This document shows positions 60,589 to 64,000 of a stretch of 64,000 nucleotides of DNA, one piece after another. Positions within the stretch are counted from its first letter, which is position 1, and each line of letters begins with the position of its first letter. The stretch comes from Bacillus_BA songklensis (GTDB lineage: Bacteria; Bacillota; Bacilli; Bacillales; Bacillaceae_H): contig NZ_JBHRZT010000052.1 in the NCBI RefSeq assembly GCF_042649685.1, positions 558,001 to 622,000 on the forward strand, read 5' to 3'. The notes under the pieces are model-generated. The model was not told the origin of the DNA. It did no database searches and saw nothing but the letters and a program-made list of their open reading frames with translations. The translations under genes and the position numbers were made by a program.

Positions 60589-61338
60589 ATGAAGAGGGAA
60601 GCAATTTTTGATGAAACCGGCACATATCGTTATTCGGTTTCCCGAGTGTGGGATGAAAACAATAAACGGAAAGTAACGTTTGTGCTGCTGAGCCCGGGAA
60701 TGGCCGATGAACATAAAGAGGATGCGACAATGACTAAATGCATTTTGCTTGCCAAACGCTGGGGATTCGGATCACTTGAAATTGTTACGCTTTTTGCTTA
60801 CCAGGCAAGCCGGCACACTCTATTGAAAGAGTTAACGAAGGAAGAAGCTGTCGGTTACGATAATGACCGCTACATTCAGTATGCGGTTGCGGATGCAGAT
60901 TTAGTGGTAGCGGCATGGGGGGAAAACTCTACGATTCACGGGCGGGACCGTGATCTAATCTCATTGTTGGAAGGAGTTCCGCTTTGCTGCCTTGGTAAGA
61001 CACACCATCATTATCCATGTCATCCGTTATTTGTACCGTATAACGTGTCGTTGGAACGTCTCCATTTAAAGCCGATTTCATTACTTGATTATGATGACCT
61101 GGAGACACCGGAAATCGTAGATTTGGACTCATTCGACCCATATGAAGCGCCTCAGGCAGAGCGAAAGGTCCCGGTCACCCAATCATTAAAAGCAGTGGAA
61201 ACGGATGACGATTCCTGGATTTTTTGCATTTCGTGCTATGATGAATATCCGATGCACGGCAAGTCTGTTTGTCACAGCTGCTACGAAAAGCGGGAGAAAG
61301 AGGGAACAGGGGTTGAAGCCTATAATTATATGAGCTAG
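60589..61338 (+). CDS. DUF1643 protein with C-terminal Cys4 zinc-ribbon-like segment
   Basis: 249 residues from ATG 60589 (GGATGGGGG upstream). Residues 1-165 match DUF1643 in pattern (YRYSVSRVW, CILLAKRWGFG, VVAAWGENS). After a linker the tail carries CISC...CHSC, a likely zinc site not typical of DUF1643 alone. Function unknown; an RNA- or nucleotide-related role is speculation. Confidence 0.7.
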   Translation: MKREAIFDETGTYRYSVSRVWDENNKRKVTFVLLSPGMADEHKEDATMTKCILLAKRWGFGSLEIVTLFAYQASRHTLLKELTKEEAVGYDNDRYIQYAVADADLVVAAWGENSTIHGRDRDLISLLEGVPLCCLGKTHHHYPCHPLFVPYNVSLERLHLKPISLLDYDDLETPEIVDLDSFDPYEAPQAERKVPVTQSLKAVETDDDSWIFCISCYDEYPMHGKSVCHSCYEKREKEGTGVEAYNYMS

Positions 61339-61359
61339 AGGATGACAGGGGAAACCGTA

Positions 61360-61466
61360 TCTCCTTTTCACGCCTTTCTGTTTTTTTCTTGAATGAGCTT
61401 ACATGTAAATCATAGAACATGGATCTTTTTTATCCATGTTCTACGATTTATGTAGATTCATATACA
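61360..61466 (-). repeat. Hairpin repeat copy 15 (reverse)
   Basis: Minus strand TATATGAATCTACATAA, stem AAATCGTAGAACATGGAT / ATCCATGTTCTATGATTT, then CTCATTCAAGAAAAAAACAG. Confidence 0.8.
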
Positions 61467-61526
61467 CATAAATCCCATTCACTGTACATATAACAGGATA
61501 TGAACAAAGGTGAGGGGGGACAGACG

Positions 61527-61958
61527 ATGAGAATTGGAGAAGCGCTGCAGCGTATCGAGCAAATCTATCGCCAGTTGGAGGAAGAATGCTTTACGTTTGT
61601 GGGAACGATCGTGTCCGATGAAGCGGACGTCGATCAGCGTTTATTGGAGGAACTGATGGAGTTATTAGGCTATTTGCATAATACCCATTTGTATGACCAT
61701 GATTTGCTTTGCGATATGCTTACACTTTTGGATTATGGCAATCCAATTTACCAGCTGGCAACTTGTAGACTATTAACGCTGGAAGGATTGGAAGATAAGA
61801 TGGACGTCCTGGCTCAGGAAAAAAAGATTGTAGAGCAAACTCTTGCGAAATTATATTATGAACAGCGCCGTCAGCTGTTGCAGCAGGCAAGAACTCACCT
61901 TCGACAGCTGGAACGCAGCTTGCAAGCCCTTATATATGCCAAATATCATATTCATTGA
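61527..61958 (+). CDS. Conserved helical protein of unknown function
   Basis: 143 residues from ATG 61527 (GAGGGGGGA upstream). Almost entirely amphipathic helices (EALQRIEQIYRQLEEE, KIVEQTLAKLYYEQRRQLLQ), no Cys motif or signal peptide. Could be an adaptor or coiled-coil protein. I do not recognise the family. Confidence 0.65.
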   Translation: MRIGEALQRIEQIYRQLEEECFTFVGTIVSDEADVDQRLLEELMELLGYLHNTHLYDHDLLCDMLTLLDYGNPIYQLATCRLLTLEGLEDKMDVLAQEKKIVEQTLAKLYYEQRRQLLQQARTHLRQLERSLQALIYAKYHIH

Positions 61959-61984
61959 ACGGCATGGGGAAATTTTCTTATAAA

Positions 61985-62025
61985 TTGTAAAATACTTTTA
62001 CAATTTTGTTTTATAGTTGTAATAT
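61985..62025 (+). promoter_or_regulatory. Promoter overlapped by perfect inverted repeat TTGTAAAA
   Basis: TTTACA (61997-62002), 17 bp, TAATAT (62020-62025). TTGTAAAA-TAC-TTTTACAA covers the -35, so a dimeric repressor probably controls the transcript downstream. Confidence 0.55.
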
Positions 62026-62031
62026 ATGGAA

Positions 62032-62165
62032 GGTATAATAGGTAAAGAAGGGATTTCCTCCCAGGAGATCCTAGAGACTGAGAGACTGACGAATCAATCG
62101 TTGTTCTGTCCTACACCAGTGCAGCGAAGCAAAAAGCACGGGAAATCTTCCCGGGCTTTTTGCAG
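62032..62165 (+). ncRNA. Candidate small RNA with C-rich loop
   Basis: No ORF. Stem GGATTTCCT / AGGAGATCC exposes a CCC loop, a second small stem ACGA/TCGT follows, and the unit ends in the terminator AAAAAGCACGGG...CCCGGGCTTTTT. Own promoter upstream. CCUCCC near the loop could pair with Shine-Dalgarno sequences. Could instead be a leader whose gene was lost. Confidence 0.5.
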
Positions 62166-62234
62166 TCTGCTGATCACATCAAGGATAAAACACGAACATT
62201 AATTTATAATAATAAAAAAAAGTTCGTAAAAAGA

Positions 62235-62263
62235 TTGACAGCTTGATAGAGAATGACTATGAT
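62235..62263 (+). promoter_or_regulatory. Promoter of the tandem riboswitch
   Basis: TTGACA (62235-62240), 17 bp, TATGAT (62258-62263). Confidence 0.75.
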
Positions 62264-62289
62264 TAAGATAAGAAAACGACAGTTGAATC

Positions 62290-62368
62290 ACACATACTCA
62301 TATATACTCGGGAATAAGGCCCAAGCGTTTCTACCCCGTCACCGGAAATGATGGGACTATGAGTGGAA
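62290..62368 (+). promoter_or_regulatory. Guanine-type purine aptamer
   Basis: P1 arms ACTCATA and TATGAGT. Core matches the purine riboswitch: ATATACTCGGGAATAAGGCCC, then TTTCTACC, then the loop ACCGGAAA and GGACTATG. The C in GGACTATG predicts guanine rather than adenine binding. Confidence 0.85.
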
Positions 62369-62373
62369 AGAGA

Positions 62374-62545
62374 ATCCAGGTTCCCGTCTTTTCTATTCGA
62401 AAAGAGTCCGGTCCGAGCGATTCACATATCGTTGTTTTGCCCTACAAACGATCGGCGATATGACACCGAAGGGATAAAAGCCCAGGCGGGTAGGTTTCTG
62501 CTCCTGTTTAGAAGACGGGCAACCCTGCCTGTGCCTGGGCTTCTT
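62374..62545 (+). promoter_or_regulatory. ykkC-family aptamer (probably PRPP subtype) with terminator
   Basis: Consensus pieces in order: CCAGGTTCCCG, GTCCGGTCCGAGCGA, ACACCGAAGGGATAAAAGCCC. The terminator uses GCCCAGGC against GCCTGGGCTTCTTTG. A ykkC subtype 2 aptamer directly behind a guanine aptamer is the known tandem guanine-PRPP arrangement. PRPP rather than ppGpp or guanidine is inferred from that pairing. Confidence 0.8.
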
Positions 62546-62610
62546 TGTGTTTATTCAGCAGTAACCCATTTGACATATAAAAGCACCATAATAAGCACAT
62601 TTGACAATAG

Positions 62611-62650
62611 GAGGGGCGGCGGCTTAGAAGGCTGTCGCTCTTTTATTTGG
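62611..62650 (+). other. Second stem after an AGGAGGGG
   Basis: AGGAGGGG (62610-62617) is followed by GGGCGGCGGC / GGCTGTCGCTC pairing with G-U wobbles and TTTTATTT. Either a terminator or the decayed start of the gene that the riboswitch once controlled; no start codon follows. Confidence 0.4.
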
Positions 62651-62755
62651 GCTCGAAAAAAAAATCGACCACTTCTTTTCTTGACCGCAAAAGAAAAGCT
62701 AAGACATTCGCCGAAAAAGCTTGGTAAACGCCCATTTTCTCGAAGAAAGTTCACT

Positions 62756-62872
62756 ATGTACGAGCCGGTTGTAGAAATGCTTGAATCAATACCACGTTCT
62801 GTAATATCGGAGTGGGAAAAACTTTGGAAATCAGAAGATATAAAGAAGACGGCACAAGGGAAGTTGACATAA
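62756..62872 (+). CDS. Short ORF or gene remnant downstream of the tandem riboswitch
   Basis: 38 codons, MYEPVVEMLESIPRSVIS then EWEKLWKSEDIKKTAQGKLT, protein-like composition with amphipathic helices. No good RBS, and the frame is open upstream for about 25 codons. No family recognised. Confidence 0.35.
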   Translation: MYEPVVEMLESIPRSVISEWEKLWKSEDIKKTAQGKLT

Positions 62873-62882
62873 GAGGAAATAG

Positions 62883-63038
62883 TCACGATGACAACGAAAT
62901 CGGTTTGATGTCGCGGCTGTGTACTAGTTTTACCGTAAATTGATGGGTCACATCCCGGATTTCGCAATAGCCGCTGTTATACACATGAATGACAACATAT
63001 TCTTTTTCATTATAGAGAACGTGTGAACCTATATTCAT
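62883..63038 (-). CDS. Small conserved hypothetical protein (51 residues)
   Basis: ATG 63038 with AAAAAGGAGCG upstream. MNIGSHVLYNEKEYVVIHVY, then NSGYCEIRDV...: a compact beta-rich protein. Function unknown. Confidence 0.65.
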   Translation of the reverse strand: MNIGSHVLYNEKEYVVIHVYNSGYCEIRDVTHQFTVKLVHSRDIKPISLSS

Positions 63039-63313
63039 CCAATCGCTCCTTTTTACAGAAAATTTCAACTTTTATGTCATTTTAACATTTAGATACAAAT
63101 TTTCAATGGTAATTTTGTTAAGTTCTTACAAAATTTTTGAAAGGGTTTATGAAACTGAGCAGTAATATATACGACAGTAAAGCGAAAAATATGACAAGGA
63201 GCGATTTGCCTTTTTCTCAGTTGGCGCGTTGAGTTTAGAGAGCGGAAGAAACTCCCGGCAAAAGGATTAGTCGTCCAATTGAGCGGGTAATGTTGTGTAA
63301 GAGGTGATAAAAC

Positions 63314-63454
63314 ATGATCGATTGGCTCAAAGATGCAACATTATTTTTAGGAGGACTTCTAAACGTCGGCATGATTCTAGTGTTCTTGATACTCTTTTTC
63401 CTTGTAAGGGCCATTAGGCGAAAAAATCGAAACAAGACCGGTTATTTGGATTGA
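63314..63454 (+). CDS. Small single-pass membrane protein (46 residues)
   Basis: ATG 63314 after AAGAGGTGAT. A hydrophobic helix (LFLGGLLNVGMILVFLILFF) is followed by a basic, Lys/Arg-rich tail (VRAIRRKNRNK). Its TGA is directly followed by a repeat element. Function unknown. Confidence 0.6.
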   Translation: MIDWLKDATLFLGGLLNVGMILVFLILFFLVRAIRRKNRNKTGYLD

Positions 63455-63640
63455 TCTATATCAATCAAAGAATTGGACATGGGCAAAAAACAGCCCATGT
63501 CCAATTCTTAACCTTTTTCGATTATTCAAGATGTAAGAACAGAAAGATGCGAATAGAGCAAAAAACGTTCTCATGTTAAATTCATTACGCATAAGCGGCT
63601 GCCAAAATCCCTTACAGGTTCTTGTCAGCCGCTTCATTTG
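63455..63640 (+). repeat. Hairpin repeat copy 16 (forward)
   Basis: TCTATATCAATCAAAG, stem AAAGAATTGGACATGGGC / GCCCATGTCCAATTCTT, CGATTATTCAAGATGTAAGAACAGAAAG, then a segment CATTACGCATAAGCGGCTG...CAGCCGCTT related to stem 2 of longer copies. Confidence 0.8.
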
Positions 63641-63689
63641 ATTTAAAAACAGTTTAACCTTTCAGGGGGGGCTTTAGGCCGCTTCTTTT

Positions 63690-64000
63690 TCATTTCCCTG
63701 ATTTAACCGTATATTGCTTTGCTTGCTCTTGCTCTGTGGTTGATTTTTTCAGGACTTCTGAGATAGCACTTGTCAAACTTTGATGTCCTGCTGCATCATG
63801 ACCGGCTTCCCACAGCATCATCCCGCCGAAGCTGTGGTCGAGCGCCAGCTTTGTTTTCTTTTGGATGGTTGCAACCCCGTTGTAGTGATAGGTTGTCCCA
63901 TTCATGGTGACAACATCATGTCCGGCGTTTGCTGGATTGCTGCCTACGATCGCGGCATAGGAGAGTTGTCCAGCAGACAAGTCTTCCGGCTGGGCATAAA
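63690..64000 (-). CDS. C-terminal part of a GH18-type glycosidase (start beyond window)
   Basis: The frame is open to the right edge (AQPEDLSAGQLSYAAIVG). About 103 residues are visible. TYHYNGVATIQKKTKLAL and GGMMLWEAGHDAAGHQSL match the last strands of family-18 chitinase-like barrels, where the Trp closes the sugar site. Chitinase or endo-N-acetylglucosaminidase cannot be distinguished from this part; the catalytic DxxDxDxE is outside. Confidence 0.7.
   Translation of the reverse strand, partial: YAQPEDLSAGQLSYAAIVGSNPANAGHDVVTMNGTTYHYNGVATIQKKTKLALDHSFGGMMLWEAGHDAAGHQSLTSAISEVLKKSTTEQEQAKQYTVKSGK

Noticed and set aside
62363..62755. Long forward ORF over the ykkC aptamer
   Set aside because: It covers a structured riboswitch and terminator, has no RBS and no protein-like composition until about 62720.
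1..64000. tRNA, rRNA, complete insertion sequence or prophage
   Set aside because: No transposase, integrase, structural phage genes or RNA gene signatures were seen.

Overview
The window looks like chromosomal DNA of a Gram-positive, endospore-former-type Bacillaceae bacterium. Strong AGGAGG ribosome-binding sites, TTGACA/TATAAT promoters, cre boxes, a lipoprotein-type solute-binding protein, a phosphotransferase system (PTS), an immune-inhibitor-A metalloprotease and clear relatives of Bacillus subtilis genes (mreBH, gsiB, niaP, treP/treA/treR, yugI, ywcA/ywcB, kipI/kipA/ycsF/ycsG) all point that way. No rRNA, tRNA, CRISPR array or complete insertion sequence was seen.

Layout. 1-0.8 kb: tail of a phospholipase-D-like protein. 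0.98-21 kb: a myo-inositol catabolic island. It holds iolG-iolB, a LacI-type regulator, iolC-iolA, iolD-iolE and a second iolG-like dehydrogenase. These are followed by a decayed polyol permease, an MFS transporter, a three-gene sugar ABC transporter, a decayed oxidoreductase, a second LacI-type regulator and an iolJ-like aldolase. The pathway runs dehydrogenation (IolG), dehydration (IolE), ring opening (IolD), isomerisation (IolB), phosphorylation (IolC), aldol cleavage (IolJ) and oxidation of malonic semialdehyde (IolA). Nearly every transcription unit start in the island carries an AAGCGCTT-centred palindrome, which suggests one LacI-family regulon in place of the usual DeoR-type IolR. 21-29.8 kb: mreBH, a TRIC-type channel, an NCS2 permease, an InhA-like protease, gsiB and niaP. 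30-33 kb: a PlcR-like regulator with an unlisted 43-residue secreted-peptide gene, then a sirtuin. 32.8-39 kb: the trehalose operon treP, an oligo-1,6-glucosidase, treA and treR. 39-52.5 kb: mixed housekeeping and transport genes, including an S-layer-anchored hydrolase, an acetate permease pair, a lysine-riboswitch-controlled permease and a cold-shock protein. 52.9-56.6 kb: the 5-oxoprolinase operon. 56.9-64 kb: a pyruvate-kinase-like protein, small conserved genes, a tandem guanine aptamer plus ykkC-type (PRPP-like) riboswitch with no obvious target gene, and the tail of a GH18 glycosidase.

The most striking feature is a family of at least 15 dispersed elements of about 60-220 bp, roughly one per 4 kb. 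Each begins with TATATAAATCCACATAA-like sequence. A perfect or near-perfect hairpin follows; its stem sequence differs from copy to copy while both arms change together. Several copies end in an inverted TGGATTTATATA repeat. Copies sit directly after stop codons, sometimes supply the stop codon, and border three of the deletion-scarred pseudogenes. They look like miniature mobile elements that behave as structured RNA or terminator modules.
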